Below, piece after piece: positions 16,459-26,411 of a stretch of DNA of 53,392 bases; position 1 is the first letter of the stretch; every line of letters begins with the position of its first letter. The notes beneath the pieces are model-generated. The model did not search any database and had not been told where the DNA came from. It saw only the letters and a program-made list of their open reading frames with translations. Both the position numbers and the translations under genes were made by a program. Source of the stretch: UMGS1781 sp964389545 (GTDB taxonomy: Bacteria; Bacillota; Clostridia; TANB77; CAG-508). The stretch is taken from NCBI GenBank assembly GCA_964389545.1, contig CAYMDN010000006.1:1-53392 (forward strand). The letters run 5' to 3'.

Positions 16459-16785
16459 AATTTCACTTATCATTCAAAAAAAACAACGGATATCGGAATT
16501 TTTGATATTTTTTCATGCTAAGCAAAAAGACAAAAAGAAAAAATTAACTTAAAACATACTATGTAAACAAAAACCTAAAAACACTTAAAAATCAACAAAA
16601 ACTGACTATGAAAGATAAAAAATTTAAAATATTGTAGATTACAAAAATAAGAGTGTAAAAATACAACAAACAGGTATATTTCGCTTTAATGTAATACAAA
16701 TTTAATATTTGTAAAAAATCTCGCTTTTCGCGGAATTCCGTAATTTAAAAAGAAATTCAAAAAAACCTTGATTTTTCAACATATA
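16459..16785. other. AT-rich intergenic region without a recognised gene
   Basis: About 330 bases, very A-rich, with no credible reading frame and no tRNA or known riboswitch that I can recognise. It lies upstream of the promoter for the large surface protein and may hold regulatory sites. Confidence 0.5.
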
Positions 16786-16814
16786 TTGACACTCATTAAT
16801 TTTGAATGTAACAT
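16786..16814 (+). promoter_or_regulatory. SigA-type promoter for the large surface protein
   Basis: TTGACA (perfect -35), 17 bases, TAACAT, 42 bases before the GTG start; CGGAGGG ribosome site in between. Confidence 0.65.
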
Positions 16815-16855
16815 TATGCTAATTAGAAGTATAAGTATAAAGCGGAGGGTTAACT

Positions 16856-19800
16856 GTGAAAAGGAAGGTTTTTAATTACGATAATCTAATTTTATTTATT
16901 TTTATAGTAGGAATGATAGCAGTCGCGAGCATTGCTTTATCCATAGGGACAAAGGATGAAGTATATGGAGCTCCAGCAAATCTGGAAGGACAAAATACAG
17001 AAATAAATTCATTTATGAAATTTGATGCTGGATTTGGTAGCAATTACGTAATATCATCGCATAGTGTCACAGAAGATATTAATCCTGAATGGGGGGCATT
17101 AAATCTTCAAGTGTATTTAGCAGCTGGTTCTACTTTTTCGAATGGACAGATACAATTTTTTGATGCTAATAATGGAAATGACGTTAACTTTAACATAAAA
17201 TATGACTCTCAAAATAATTTTACAAGAGGTGGAAACGAAGCAACAAAAACTTTATACATGAATACTATTTCAGCACCAAGTGATCAAAATCAAACAAGCA
17301 CTCTTGCATGTTCATACTGGCTAGATATAGGAGATAATTATAATGTTAGTAAACTTAGTGAAGTAAGCTCTGCAGTTATTACTGGAACATTATATACTAG
17401 CGATGGAGCAGCAATGACAATCAGACATCAAATTTATTTTCAATTAAACTGGCAAATGAAAGTTCCTTTAACCATGGATATAGCACAAAGAGTATCAAAA
17501 TATACAAAAAATGATTCTGATAAGACAGTAACATTAGCAATAGAAATATCAAATAAAATAAATTCTACAAATCGTAACACATTACCAGTAAAACAAAATC
17601 AAATTACAATAACAAAACCAACATATCAAGGAGTATCTCCAACAAGCGTTAAAGTGACAGCAAAGAAAACAATGGCTACAAATGGAAAAGACGAAACAAC
17701 AGTTGGAAAAGCAAATTATTCAGACAATGGAAATACAGTTGTAATTACAACTACAAACCCATTAAGTGGAAATAAGGCAGTATGTAAACCTGGTGGAGTA
17801 GATACATACGAAGTAGAATATACATATCCGCTAGCTGCATATAATAACTTTGTGGCATCAGGAATAAGTGTTAACCAACCAGTAAGTGCAGTTATGGCAT
17901 TATATACAGGAACATCAACATCAACCAATGTTACAGGTAATTTAGCAGGAACTATTAATTTAACAGGACAAGTTGGGGGAGATATATATTACAGACAAAA
18001 ACTTCCAGAATATATAAATGCATTATATAAAGATCAAGGAGGTATGTATATATCAAGCTCATATCAAGGCGTAACTTTAAGAGTAGAGGAAATGGGAAAT
18101 ATATGTTCATATAAATGGGAATTTGGAGGCAGAAAACTTGTTATAAATGGTACAGAATATCCAGCCTATATAAATGGAGTAAACTATTTACCATATGAAG
18201 ATGTAATGATAGAAACTACTTCATTTGTAGATTTTTTGGGTTCAGCTGGACAAGCAATTGTATATGACCAAAATCATAGCCCGTTAGGAACAATAACAAC
18301 ACAGTCAACAACAAAACAATTTGGTGGAGAAACGTATTATAATCTCAACATTTCTAAGGAAAAAGCACAAGCAACGAATAGTATTACCGTAGAAACCAGT
18401 GAGCCACAAGGAAACCTAAGAGAATTAGTAATTATGCTTCATCAAGTACACTATGAATTTCCTACATTTACAGTACAACAAATACAACAATTAACAGAAA
18501 TATATTCAATGGCAACGTTATATGCTGCGCATAGCACTGATCCAAGTACATGGATTATAGATGATGAACCACCATTAAAAATGGAACTTTTCTATAATGA
18601 TACATATACAGATGCATCGGTTACTGTAGAGACAGCTACTCTTGATGCAAGTAAGGCAAGTCAATTTCAAGAGATGAAATTAAAAATAGTTATGGATAAT
18701 ATATCAGAATATAGTGATGCATGGAGTACACCATATTTTGATATAGAGTTACCAGCAGAGATAATAGACATTGAAAGACAATTGCGAATAAATTGGGTAA
18801 GAATACATGAAGGAACACAAGTGCAAGATATGGATATTGTTGAAAATGGGCTCACATTAATAGATACGAAAGATGGTAAACTTCATTTGGCCATACAAAC
18901 GGTAGGAATGCAAGCGCGTATATATAGCTCGAAACCATATATAGAAATATCTATGAATGTTAAAGTTAATAAATATGCTGCAAATGTTACTAGAGATGTA
19001 AATGTATATTATATCAATAATGCGGTTAAAACATATAAAAATCCATCAACATGGCCTATTACACCAAATACGGTTGCGAACGGAAATGGACAATTTCCTA
19101 TCTTAGCTAATGGTACTAAAGCAGGTAAGGCAACAGGGCAAGTTCAATTTATTACAGATGCAAATTTACTATGTGTTTCAGAATTAAGTGGATATGATGG
19201 AGCAAAATCAATAAACTCAATGGAACATCCAAATCAGACAGAATCAATAGGAAGAGGAACTTCACCAAAACCAGCAATGACATTGATAATTCAAAACAAT
19301 CATACAGTGCCAGTTCAAAATGTTGTTGCAATAGGAAGAATTCCATATACGGGAAATAAAGGAGCAATATCAAACGTAAACCTAGGAACAGACATAAACA
19401 CAGCATTAGTTTCGCAAATTGTTAATATAGGAAATACACTTCCAGCAGGAAGTTACACAATATACTATTCAGATAATATCAATGCAACCTCAGACCTTAA
19501 TGCAGCTGGAAACAATTGGGTAACAAGTCCAGGTAACTATTCAACAGTGAGATCATTTATGATAGTTATTAATTCAGCATTAGATGTAGGACAACAAGTA
19601 AAATTTGCATATAACTTCTCAGTACCAGCAACACAGTATTTCAATAAATCACTATATGGAAACTTCGGAGCATACTATACAGTAAACGGAGGACAAAGAA
19701 CAAACGAAGCTGCAAAAATAGGATTAACAACAGGGGAAGGACCAATAATAGAAGCAATAAAAACAAGTAATATACAATCAGGGAAAAGTGTAAAAGAAGG

Positions 19801-21742
19801 AGACATAATAACATATACAATAACAGTTACAAACAAAGGAAAAGCAGAAGCAACAAATGTTGTACTAACAGATAATATCCCTGCAAATACAATATATGCC
19901 ACAGTAGATGCTCAAGGAAATATCACATTAAATCCAAGTAAGAAGAGCATAACTGAAAACATAGGAACATTGGCAGCAAATGCAAGCAAGCAAATAACAT
20001 TCTCAGTAATGGTAGATGATATAAAAGCAAATACGAAAATAGAAAATATAGCTACTGTAAAAGCAGATGGTGTACCAGATGAACAATCAACACCAACATC
20101 AATAGATGCAGTAACAAGTTCACCTAAAATTAGCATAATCAAAACAAGTGACGTACCAGAGGGTGGAGTTGTAAAAGAAGGAGATAAAATCAAATTCATT
20201 ATAATTGTTAAAAATGATGGCGATGGAGTAGCAAGAAATGTTACAATACACGATGTAATACCTAAAAATACAACATATATAGATCCAAACACAGGAAAAA
20301 AAGATCCAGAAAAGGTAAAAATAGACTCACCAACAAAAGATATTCTAAAACCAGGAGAAGAATACAGACTTGAAATTACAGTAGAAGTAGATCCAATAAA
20401 TGAAAAAACAGATATTGAGAACATAGCAACAGTAACGTATGACGGAGATCAAACAAAATCATCAGATCCAGTTAAACTACCAGCAGTAACAACAGAACCA
20501 TATCTGAAAGTAGATAAAGAAGTTTCAGTATCTGCAGATACAAAAGTAAAAGAGGGAGATAAAATAACATATAAAATTACAGTTACAAATATTGGATATG
20601 GAGAAGCTCATAATGTACAAATAAAAGACACAGTACCAGAAGGAACAATATACTATGATGAAGAAACTAAAACTACAAAACCAGATGTAAAAAATGTAGA
20701 ATCAAAGAAACAAGCAACATTGGAACCACAAAAATCATTTACATACTCATTTGTAGTTCAAGTAGGTAGAATACCAGCAGGAACAAGGATAAAAAATACA
20801 GCACAAGCAATGGGAGATGATGTTCCAGAAACTAAATCTAATACAGTAGGTACAGATGCAGATCCAACAACTCCAAGTCTAAGAGCTGAAAAGAAGAGCT
20901 CAATTGCAGATGGTGCTAGTGTAAAAGAAGGAGATATTATTACATATACCATTACAGTATATAACGATGGAAAAACACCAGCATATAACGTAACAATAAA
21001 TGATACAGTACCAGAATTTACATGTTACTACGAAAACGGAAAGAAAGATATGAGTAAGAAAAATGTAGGAAAATCAATAGCAACATTAAATGCAGGGGCT
21101 AGTGAATCATACTCATTCTCAGTAATAGTATTAGAAATACCACAAAATGCACAAATCAAGAATACAGCAAAAGTAACAGCAGAAAACAGCCCAGATATTC
21201 CAACAAATACAGTAGGAATTGGAGCAGAAACAACAGTACCTTCATTAGAGGTAAAAAAGATTAGTAGTATATCACAAGGTGCAACAGTAAAACCAGGAGA
21301 CATAATAACATATACAATAACAGTTACAAACAAAGGAAAAGCACCAGCACACAATGTAGTAATAACAGATACTGTACCAGCAAATACAACATATGTAGAA
21401 ACAACAGGAAATCAATATGTAAAAGATCCTAATAGGAAAACTATTACAAAAACAATAGCAGAATTAGCAGCAGGAGAAAGTCAATCATTATCATTCTCAG
21501 TAATGGTTAATACTCTAAATTCAAATATACAAATTTCAAATACAGCAAAAGTAACTGCAAATAACAGCCCAGAAATTCCATCAAACACAGTAGGAATTAG
21601 TGCTAAACCAAAAGATGGAGGTGGAGGAGGAGAGTTACCATATACAGGTAATATCCCACTACTAATAGTATTTACTTTCGCAACAATATCTATAAGTACA
21701 TTTGCAGTAATACAATACAGATCATTAAAAAAACGTAGATAA
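16856..21742 (+). CDS. Large LPYTG-anchored surface protein with five DUF11-type repeats
   Basis: A 1628-residue secreted wall protein. GTG start behind GCGGAGGG. Residues about 12-35 form a signal anchor. A long region (to about 960) is rich in Thr, Asn and beta-strand patterns without a domain I can name. Five repeats of the DUF11 (conserved repeat) type begin near residues 964, 1092, 1215, 1341 and 1463, each with V-K-E/P-G-D-I/K-I-T-Y-T-I-T-V and later N-V-x-I-x-D-x-V-P and I-x-N-T-A-x-V. A GGGGGELPYTG sorting signal near residue 1593, a hydrophobic helix and KKRR close the protein. Probably a stalk-like adhesin; anchored by a sortase, perhaps the class D enzyme in this window. Repeats 1 and 5 are nearly identical at DNA level. 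Confidence 0.9.
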   Translation: MKRKVFNYDNLILFIFIVGMIAVASIALSIGTKDEVYGAPANLEGQNTEINSFMKFDAGFGSNYVISSHSVTEDINPEWGALNLQVYLAAGSTFSNGQIQFFDANNGNDVNFNIKYDSQNNFTRGGNEATKTLYMNTISAPSDQNQTSTLACSYWLDIGDNYNVSKLSEVSSAVITGTLYTSDGAAMTIRHQIYFQLNWQMKVPLTMDIAQRVSKYTKNDSDKTVTLAIEISNKINSTNRNTLPVKQNQITITKPTYQGVSPTSVKVTAKKTMATNGKDETTVGKANYSDNGNTVVITTTNPLSGNKAVCKPGGVDTYEVEYTYPLAAYNNFVASGISVNQPVSAVMALYTGTSTSTNVTGNLAGTINLTGQVGGDIYYRQKLPEYINALYKDQGGMYISSSYQGVTLRVEEMGNICSYKWEFGGRKLVINGTEYPAYINGVNYLPYEDVMIETTSFVDFLGSAGQAIVYDQNHSPLGTITTQSTTKQFGGETYYNLNISKEKAQATNSITVETSEPQGNLRELVIMLHQVHYEFPTFTVQQIQQLTEIYSMATLYAAHSTDPSTWIIDDEPPLKMELFYNDTYTDASVTVETATLDASKASQFQEMKLKIVMDNISEYSDAWSTPYFDIELPAEIIDIERQLRINWVRIHEGTQVQDMDIVENGLTLIDTKDGKLHLAIQTVGMQARIYSSKPYIEISMNVKVNKYAANVTRDVNVYYINNAVKTYKNPSTWPITPNTVANGNGQFPILANGTKAGKATGQVQFITDANLLCVSELSGYDGAKSINSMEHPNQTESIGRGTSPKPAMTLIIQNNHTVPVQNVVAIGRIPYTGNKGAISNVNLGTDINTALVSQIVNIGNTLPAGSYTIYYSDNINATSDLNAAGNNWVTSPGNYSTVRSFMIVINSALDVGQQVKFAYNFSVPATQYFNKSLYGNFGAYYTVNGGQRTNEAAKIGLTTGEGPIIEAIKTSNIQSGKSVKEGDIITYTITVTNKGKAEATNVVLTDNIPANTIYATVDAQGNITLNPSKKSITENIGTLAANASKQITFSVMVDDIKANTKIENIATVKADGVPDEQSTPTSIDAVTSSPKISIIKTSDVPEGGVVKEGDKIKFIIIVKNDGDGVARNVTIHDVIPKNTTYIDPNTGKKDPEKVKIDSPTKDILKPGEEYRLEITVEVDPINEKTDIENIATVTYDGDQTKSSDPVKLPAVTTEPYLKVDKEVSVSADTKVKEGDKITYKITVTNIGYGEAHNVQIKDTVPEGTIYYDEETKTTKPDVKNVESKKQATLEPQKSFTYSFVVQVGRIPAGTRIKNTAQAMGDDVPETKSNTVGTDADPTTPSLRAEKKSSIADGASVKEGDIITYTITVYNDGKTPAYNVTINDTVPEFTCYYENGKKDMSKKNVGKSIATLNAGASESYSFSVIVLEIPQNAQIKNTAKVTAENSPDIPTNTVGIGAETTVPSLEVKKISSISQGATVKPGDIITYTITVTNKGKAPAHNVVITDTVPANTTYVETTGNQYVKDPNRKTITKTIAELAAGESQSLSFSVMVNTLNSNIQISNTAKVTANNSPEIPSNTVGISAKPKDGGGGGELPYTGNIPLLIVFTFATISISTFAVIQYRSLKKRR
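19798..19846 (+). repeat. 49-base direct repeat, copy 1 (DUF11 repeat 1)
   Basis: Identical over 49 bases to 21295-21343. It encodes GDIITYTITVTNKGKA. Identity at the DNA level, beyond what the protein motif needs, indicates recent duplication or gene conversion. Confidence 0.85.
21295..21343 (+). repeat. 49-base direct repeat, copy 2 (DUF11 repeat 5)
   Basis: Identical over 49 bases to 19798-19846. Recombination between the two would delete four repeats in frame, since the distance of 1497 bases is a multiple of three. Confidence 0.85.
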
Positions 21743-21764
21743 TGTAAACCACTAATAATTATAT

Positions 21765-21799
21765 AAAAGGTAGAATCCCTTATGGGGTTCTACCTTTTT
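21765..21799 (+). terminator. Terminator after the surface protein
   Basis: Long stem aaaaggtagaatccc/ggggttctacctttt with a short loop and T run. Confidence 0.88.
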
Positions 21800-21809
21800 A
21801 TGTATAGGG

Positions 21810-21838
21810 TTGATTATTTGGAGGTTTTGTTATATAAT
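21810..21838 (+). promoter_or_regulatory. SigA-type promoter of the polysaccharide operon
   Basis: TTGATT, 17 bases, TATAAT, ending 26 bases before the first ATG. No other terminator is seen until 38155, so it may drive the whole 16-kb run. Confidence 0.7.
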
Positions 21839-21864
21839 GTTTCGAGTAAAATCGGAGGTATATT

Positions 21865-22653
21865 ATGTTCGTAAAAAATGTAATGGCAAATTTAAAAAAA
21901 TATTCATTTCTATTACAACAATTAGTAAGTAGAGATTTTAAAGTAAAATATAAAAGATCAGTACTAGGAATAGTATGGAGTTTGTTATATCCAGTATTAA
22001 CAATGGTGGTTATGGCAATAGTATTCTCGAATGTATTTAAATTTAGTACCCCGGGAGTAAGCTATTTAGCATATTTACTTTCAGGATTAATAATGTTTAA
22101 CTATTTTAGTGAGGCTTCAAATTTAGCAATGAGCTCCGTTGTGGGTAATTTTGGATTATTAAATAAAATATATATTCCAAAATATATTTTTCCATTATCA
22201 AAATGTTTATTTGTAGGAATTAACTTTTTATTAACATTAATACCATTTTATGTTGTCTTATTTGCAACTGGAACGGGTATAAATATTTTTCATCTGATGC
22301 TTCCGTATGCTTTCTTATGTTTATTCATGTTTACACTAGGGATGGGACTTATTTTATCTGCAGTATCAGTATTTTTAAGAGATATGTTTTACATATATGG
22401 AATTATAGTAATGTTATGGACATATTTAACACCAATTATGTATGACATAAAAATGATATCTACAGAACTACAACCAATACTAAAATTAAACCCTATGTAT
22501 CATTATATAAATTTTGTAAGAGAAATAGTTTTATATGAAAGAATACCACAACCATTTACATGGATAATATGCATAGCTTCATCAGCTATGGTATTACTTA
22601 TAGGTGTTTTAGTATTTAAGAAAACACAAGATAAATTTATTTATTACGTATAG
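21865..22653 (+). CDS. Polysaccharide ABC exporter, membrane subunit (Wzm/TagG type)
   Basis: ABC-2 family permease of about 262 residues with six hydrophobic helices. The family start is clear: LQQLVSRDFKVKYKRSVLGIVWSLLYPVL, and so is LNPMYHYINFVREIVLY near the C-terminus. It forms the channel that carries lipid-linked polysaccharide or teichoic-type polymer across the membrane, together with the ATPase encoded next. First gene of the operon; CGGAGG ribosome site. Confidence 0.93.
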   Translation: MFVKNVMANLKKYSFLLQQLVSRDFKVKYKRSVLGIVWSLLYPVLTMVVMAIVFSNVFKFSTPGVSYLAYLLSGLIMFNYFSEASNLAMSSVVGNFGLLNKIYIPKYIFPLSKCLFVGINFLLTLIPFYVVLFATGTGINIFHLMLPYAFLCLFMFTLGMGLILSAVSVFLRDMFYIYGIIVMLWTYLTPIMYDIKMISTELQPILKLNPMYHYINFVREIVLYERIPQPFTWIICIASSAMVLLIGVLVFKKTQDKFIYYV

Positions 22654-22664
22654 CGGGAGGAAAT

Positions 22665-23402
22665 ATGATAAAAGTAAATAATATATCAATGAAATTTAAT
22701 CTTGGAATAGAAAAAAACTTCTCACTAAAATTATTTTTTATAAATATGTTCAGATCTAAAAAGAACAGACCTAAAAAGGAAACTTTTTGGGCATTAAAAG
22801 ATGTTAATTTTGAAGTAAAAAAAGGAGAAGTTGTAGGATTTATAGGAAGTAATGGAGCAGGAAAATCAACGATGCTTAAAGTAATAGCTGGAGTTATGAA
22901 ACCTACTAAAGGTAATGTAGAAGTATATGGAAACATCTGCCCAATGATAGAATTAGGAGCAGGATTCGATATGGAACTTACTGCAAGAGAAAATATATAT
23001 TTAAATGGTGCAGTACTAGGATATAGCAAAGCTTTTATAGAAGAGAAGTTTGATGAAATAGTAGAATTTGCAGAATTAAAAGACTTTTTAGATGTGCCTG
23101 TAAGAAACTTTTCATCTGGTATGACAGCAAGGCTTGCTTTTTCAATAGCAACAGTAGTGGATCCAGAAATATTAATAGTTGATGAAATATTATCAGTAGG
23201 AGATCTTGCATTTCAAAAGAAAAGTGAAGCTAAAATGAAAAGCTTGATAAGCGGAGGAACCACTGTATTATTTGTATCGCACTCACTTAGTCAAATAGAA
23301 AAAATGTGCGATAAAGTAGTTTGGTTGGAGCATGGGCAAGTGCAAAAAATAGGTTCAACACAAAAAATTTGTAAAGAATATTATAATACGCAAATAAAAT
23401 AG
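22665..23402 (+). CDS. Polysaccharide ABC exporter, ATPase subunit (Wzt/TagH type)
   Basis: About 245 residues. Walker A GSNGAGKSTMLK, Q-loop region PMIELGAGFDMELTARENIYLNG (the Wzt/TagH hallmark), signature FSSGMTARLAFSIA, Walker B ILIVDEILSVGD and switch His in LFVSHS. It has no C-terminal polysaccharide-binding domain, so export probably does not depend on recognition of a capped chain end. Pairs with the permease 11 bases upstream. Confidence 0.94.
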   Translation: MIKVNNISMKFNLGIEKNFSLKLFFINMFRSKKNRPKKETFWALKDVNFEVKKGEVVGFIGSNGAGKSTMLKVIAGVMKPTKGNVEVYGNICPMIELGAGFDMELTARENIYLNGAVLGYSKAFIEEKFDEIVEFAELKDFLDVPVRNFSSGMTARLAFSIATVVDPEILIVDEILSVGDLAFQKKSEAKMKSLISGGTTVLFVSHSLSQIEKMCDKVVWLEHGQVQKIGSTQKICKEYYNTQIK

Positions 23403-23411
23403 GAGTACCAA

Positions 23412-25385
23412 ATGGGAAAATTAGAAAAGGTAAAGAATTATTATAAAGATAATGGCTTTAAAGAAACAGTAAAAAAGGTTTATAGATACACAACATTTAA
23501 ATTAAAAGTGAAAAATCCAAGTAAATCAAATGCTGTATATAAGATGTCCAAAAAGGAACAACAAGTTATAAAAACAAAGAAGAATAATAGAATATATATC
23601 TTTACAAATATTCCATATTTTGATGTAGGTGGAGGACAAAGAGCAGCACAACTTGCAAAAACATTCAACAATATGGGATATGAAGTGCAATATTTCTATG
23701 CCTTCGATTCTAGCGAAACAGTAAAACATACTATGCTTTTGCCAGTAACAAAACATCAAAAAATTAGCAAAATAAAAATAGAAGAATTTGAAACAAATGT
23801 AAAAGAAGAAGACATATTTATATTTGAAGCACCAATGGAAACATTTATACCATATTTAAACGTGGCAGAAAAAAATAAATGCAAAATAGTCTATGAAAAT
23901 ATTGATAATTGGGAAACATCCTTAGGAAACATGTTTTTTTCAGAAAATGCTTTAAAAGAAATGCTTGAAAAATCAACTATCTTAGTAGGAACAACAAAAC
24001 TTTTAGAAAAACAATTAAAAGATTACTTAGAGAAATATAAAATACAAAATAAAACCACAATGTATTTGCCTAATGCAGTAGATTCAGATTTATTCGAACC
24101 ACGAAAAGAATATGAAAAACCACAAGATTTAGCAGTAGGTAAGAAAACACTTATATATTATGGATCGTTGTGGGGAACATGGTTTGATTGGGACATAATA
24201 AAAGAAGTTGCAGATAAATGCAAAGATACAGAAATCAACTTAATAGGTGATTATGCAGGAATAATAGATATAACTAAAAAGATGCCACAAAATGTACACT
24301 TTTTGGGATTAAAAAAACAAACAGACTTACCAAACTATTTAAAATATTCAGATTATGCAATATTACCATTTAAGCCAGATGAAATAGGAAAATATGTGTC
24401 GCCGTTAAAATTATTTGAGTATATAGCAATGAATAAACCAGTAATATCAACTAAGCTAGCTGATATTACAGACTATAATAATGTATATTGCTCAAACTCT
24501 ACAAAAGACTGGGTTGAATGGATAAATGGTGACATAAAATTTGATGAAAATAAAAGAAATAATTTTATGGCAGACAATGACTGGTATGCAAGATGCACAA
24601 AAATAATAGATAATCTAAAGGAATCAAAATGTTCTTCAGAATTTTATGATAACATTTCAATTATTATACTAAATTACAACAATAAAAATGTAATAGAAAA
24701 TTGTTTAAATTCGATATTAAGATTTAATGATAGATATAAAATAGAACTTATAGTTGTAGACAACCAGAGTACAGATGGTTCATACAAAATGTTGCAAGAA
24801 AAATATGCAGACAAAATAAAACTATATCAGAACTCAAAAAATGGATGCTCATCAGGAAGAAACTTAGGTGTATCATACGCAACAAAAGATTACATAATGT
24901 TTTTAGACAGTGACCAATGGATTTTACATAAATATTGGTTAGAGCCATATATAGAAATACTATCAAATGATAACACAATAGGAGCATTAGGATGGGCAGC
25001 AGGTTGGTTTAATAAAGAAGGTTATTCATATCATGTAGTGGATAGCTTTCCATACAAATATATGCCACCAGTTGGATTATATAGAAGTGACATAGGTTAT
25101 TTAGGAACAGGTGGAATGATATTAAAAAGAGAACTATTTAATCAAGTAGAGGGATTTGACTTATTTTATGACCCAACATGTTATGAAGATACAGATTTAT
25201 CATTAAAAGTAAGAAACGCAGGGAAAGAAATAGCATATACAACATATTTAGGCGTAGGACATTTGCCACACCAAACAACAAAAAGTGGAACCAAAGAACA
25301 TGATAAGTTAATAAAGAGTAAGGGAGATTATTTTATCCAAAAATGGAAAAAAATAAATCCAGAGCTTTTGAAATATATTAAATAA
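23412..25385 (+). CDS. Two-domain glycosyltransferase (GT4-like plus GT2)
   Basis: About 657 residues. A short amphipathic start (KNYYKDNGFKETVKKVYRY) resembles membrane-association helices in other enzymes of this operon. Residues about 50-400 form a GT-B domain with YYGSLWGTWFDW, VHFLGLKKQTDLPNYLKYSD and KLFEYIAMNKPVIST. Residues about 410-650 form a GT2 domain: SIIILNYNNKNVIENCLNSI, VVDNQSTDGS, FLDSDQW and YEDTDLSLKVRNAG. It can therefore add two sugars. Substrates are unknown. Confidence 0.88.
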   Translation: MGKLEKVKNYYKDNGFKETVKKVYRYTTFKLKVKNPSKSNAVYKMSKKEQQVIKTKKNNRIYIFTNIPYFDVGGGQRAAQLAKTFNNMGYEVQYFYAFDSSETVKHTMLLPVTKHQKISKIKIEEFETNVKEEDIFIFEAPMETFIPYLNVAEKNKCKIVYENIDNWETSLGNMFFSENALKEMLEKSTILVGTTKLLEKQLKDYLEKYKIQNKTTMYLPNAVDSDLFEPRKEYEKPQDLAVGKKTLIYYGSLWGTWFDWDIIKEVADKCKDTEINLIGDYAGIIDITKKMPQNVHFLGLKKQTDLPNYLKYSDYAILPFKPDEIGKYVSPLKLFEYIAMNKPVISTKLADITDYNNVYCSNSTKDWVEWINGDIKFDENKRNNFMADNDWYARCTKIIDNLKESKCSSEFYDNISIIILNYNNKNVIENCLNSILRFNDRYKIELIVVDNQSTDGSYKMLQEKYADKIKLYQNSKNGCSSGRNLGVSYATKDYIMFLDSDQWILHKYWLEPYIEILSNDNTIGALGWAAGWFNKEGYSYHVVDSFPYKYMPPVGLYRSDIGYLGTGGMILKRELFNQVEGFDLFYDPTCYEDTDLSLKVRNAGKEIAYTTYLGVGHLPHQTTKSGTKEHDKLIKSKGDYFIQKWKKINPELLKYIK

Positions 25386-25412
25386 ATATAAAAAGGAAAA
25401 GGGGTAATTTGA

Positions 25413-26411
25413 ATGTTTAAAGACAAAGTACTATTAATTACAGGTGGAACAGGATCATTTGGAAATGCTGTTTTAAAAAGATTTTTAAAATCAGACTTAA
25501 AAGAAATTAGAATTTTTTCAAGAGATGAAAAGAAACAAGATGATATGAGAAAAAAATACAATGATTCAAAGTTAAAATTCTATATAGGAGATGTAAGAGA
25601 CTATTCTAGTATTGCAGATGCAATGGATGGAGTAGATTATGTATTTCATGCAGCAGCATTAAAGCAAGTTCCATCATGTGAATTTTTCCCACTTCAAGCA
25701 GTTCAAACAAATGTAATAGGAACAGGAAATGTTCTAGATGCAGCAATTGCAAAAAAAGTAAAAAAGGTTATAGTTTTAAGTACTGATAAAGCAGCATATC
25801 CAATAAATGCAATGGGAATGAGCAAAGCATTAATGGAAAAAGTTGCAGTAGCAAAAGGAAGAGACGTAGGAGAAAATGGAACAGTAATATGTAGAACAAG
25901 ATATGGAAACGTAATGGGTTCAAGAGGATCTGTAATTCCGCTATTTAAAAAACAAATAGCTGAAGGAGAACCTTTAACAATAACAAATCCAGAAATGACA
26001 AGATTTATGATGACTCTAGATGATGCAGTAGATTTAGTTATATATGCATTTGAACACGGAAAACAAGGAGATTTATTCGTACAAAAAGCCCCAGCTGCTA
26101 CAATTAAAACTCTTGCAGAAGCAGTTAGTGAACTAGAAAACGTAAAACCTAATATTAAACATATAGGAACAAGACATGGAGAAAAATTATACGAAGTATT
26201 AGTTACAAAAGAAGAAATGTTAAATGCAGAAGATTTAGGAGAATATTTCAGAGTACCAGCAGATAATAGAGACTTAAATTACAATAAATATGAAATACAT
26301 GGAAATGAATCATTTGATAAAGTAGAAGAATATACATCTCACAATACAGGTAGATTAGATGTAGATGGAATGAAAAAATTAATAATCAAAATGGGGGAAA
26401 TAGAAGGATGA
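25413..26411 (+). CDS. UDP-GlcNAc 4,6-dehydratase/epimerase (FnlA/CapE type)
   Basis: Extended short-chain dehydrogenase of about 332 residues. NAD site TGGTGSFGNAVL, then DVRDYSSIADAMDGVDYVFHAAALKQVPSCEFFPLQAVQTN; the active site has MGMSKALMEK in place of the usual Tyr-x-x-x-Lys, which is characteristic of the inverting/epimerising 4,6-dehydratases (FnlA, CapE, PseB). RYGNVMGSRGSVIPLF follows. With the next two genes it matches the three-enzyme route from UDP-GlcNAc to UDP-N-acetyl-L-fucosamine. It overlaps the next gene by four bases. Confidence 0.9.
   Translation: MFKDKVLLITGGTGSFGNAVLKRFLKSDLKEIRIFSRDEKKQDDMRKKYNDSKLKFYIGDVRDYSSIADAMDGVDYVFHAAALKQVPSCEFFPLQAVQTNVIGTGNVLDAAIAKKVKKVIVLSTDKAAYPINAMGMSKALMEKVAVAKGRDVGENGTVICRTRYGNVMGSRGSVIPLFKKQIAEGEPLTITNPEMTRFMMTLDDAVDLVIYAFEHGKQGDLFVQKAPAATIKTLAEAVSELENVKPNIKHIGTRHGEKLYEVLVTKEEMLNAEDLGEYFRVPADNRDLNYNKYEIHGNESFDKVEEYTSHNTGRLDVDGMKKLIIKMGEIEG

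Noticed and set aside
19912..20424. Long minus-strand open frame inside the DUF11 repeats
   Set aside because: A mirror of the repetitive, stop-poor plus-strand coding sequence; no start signals.
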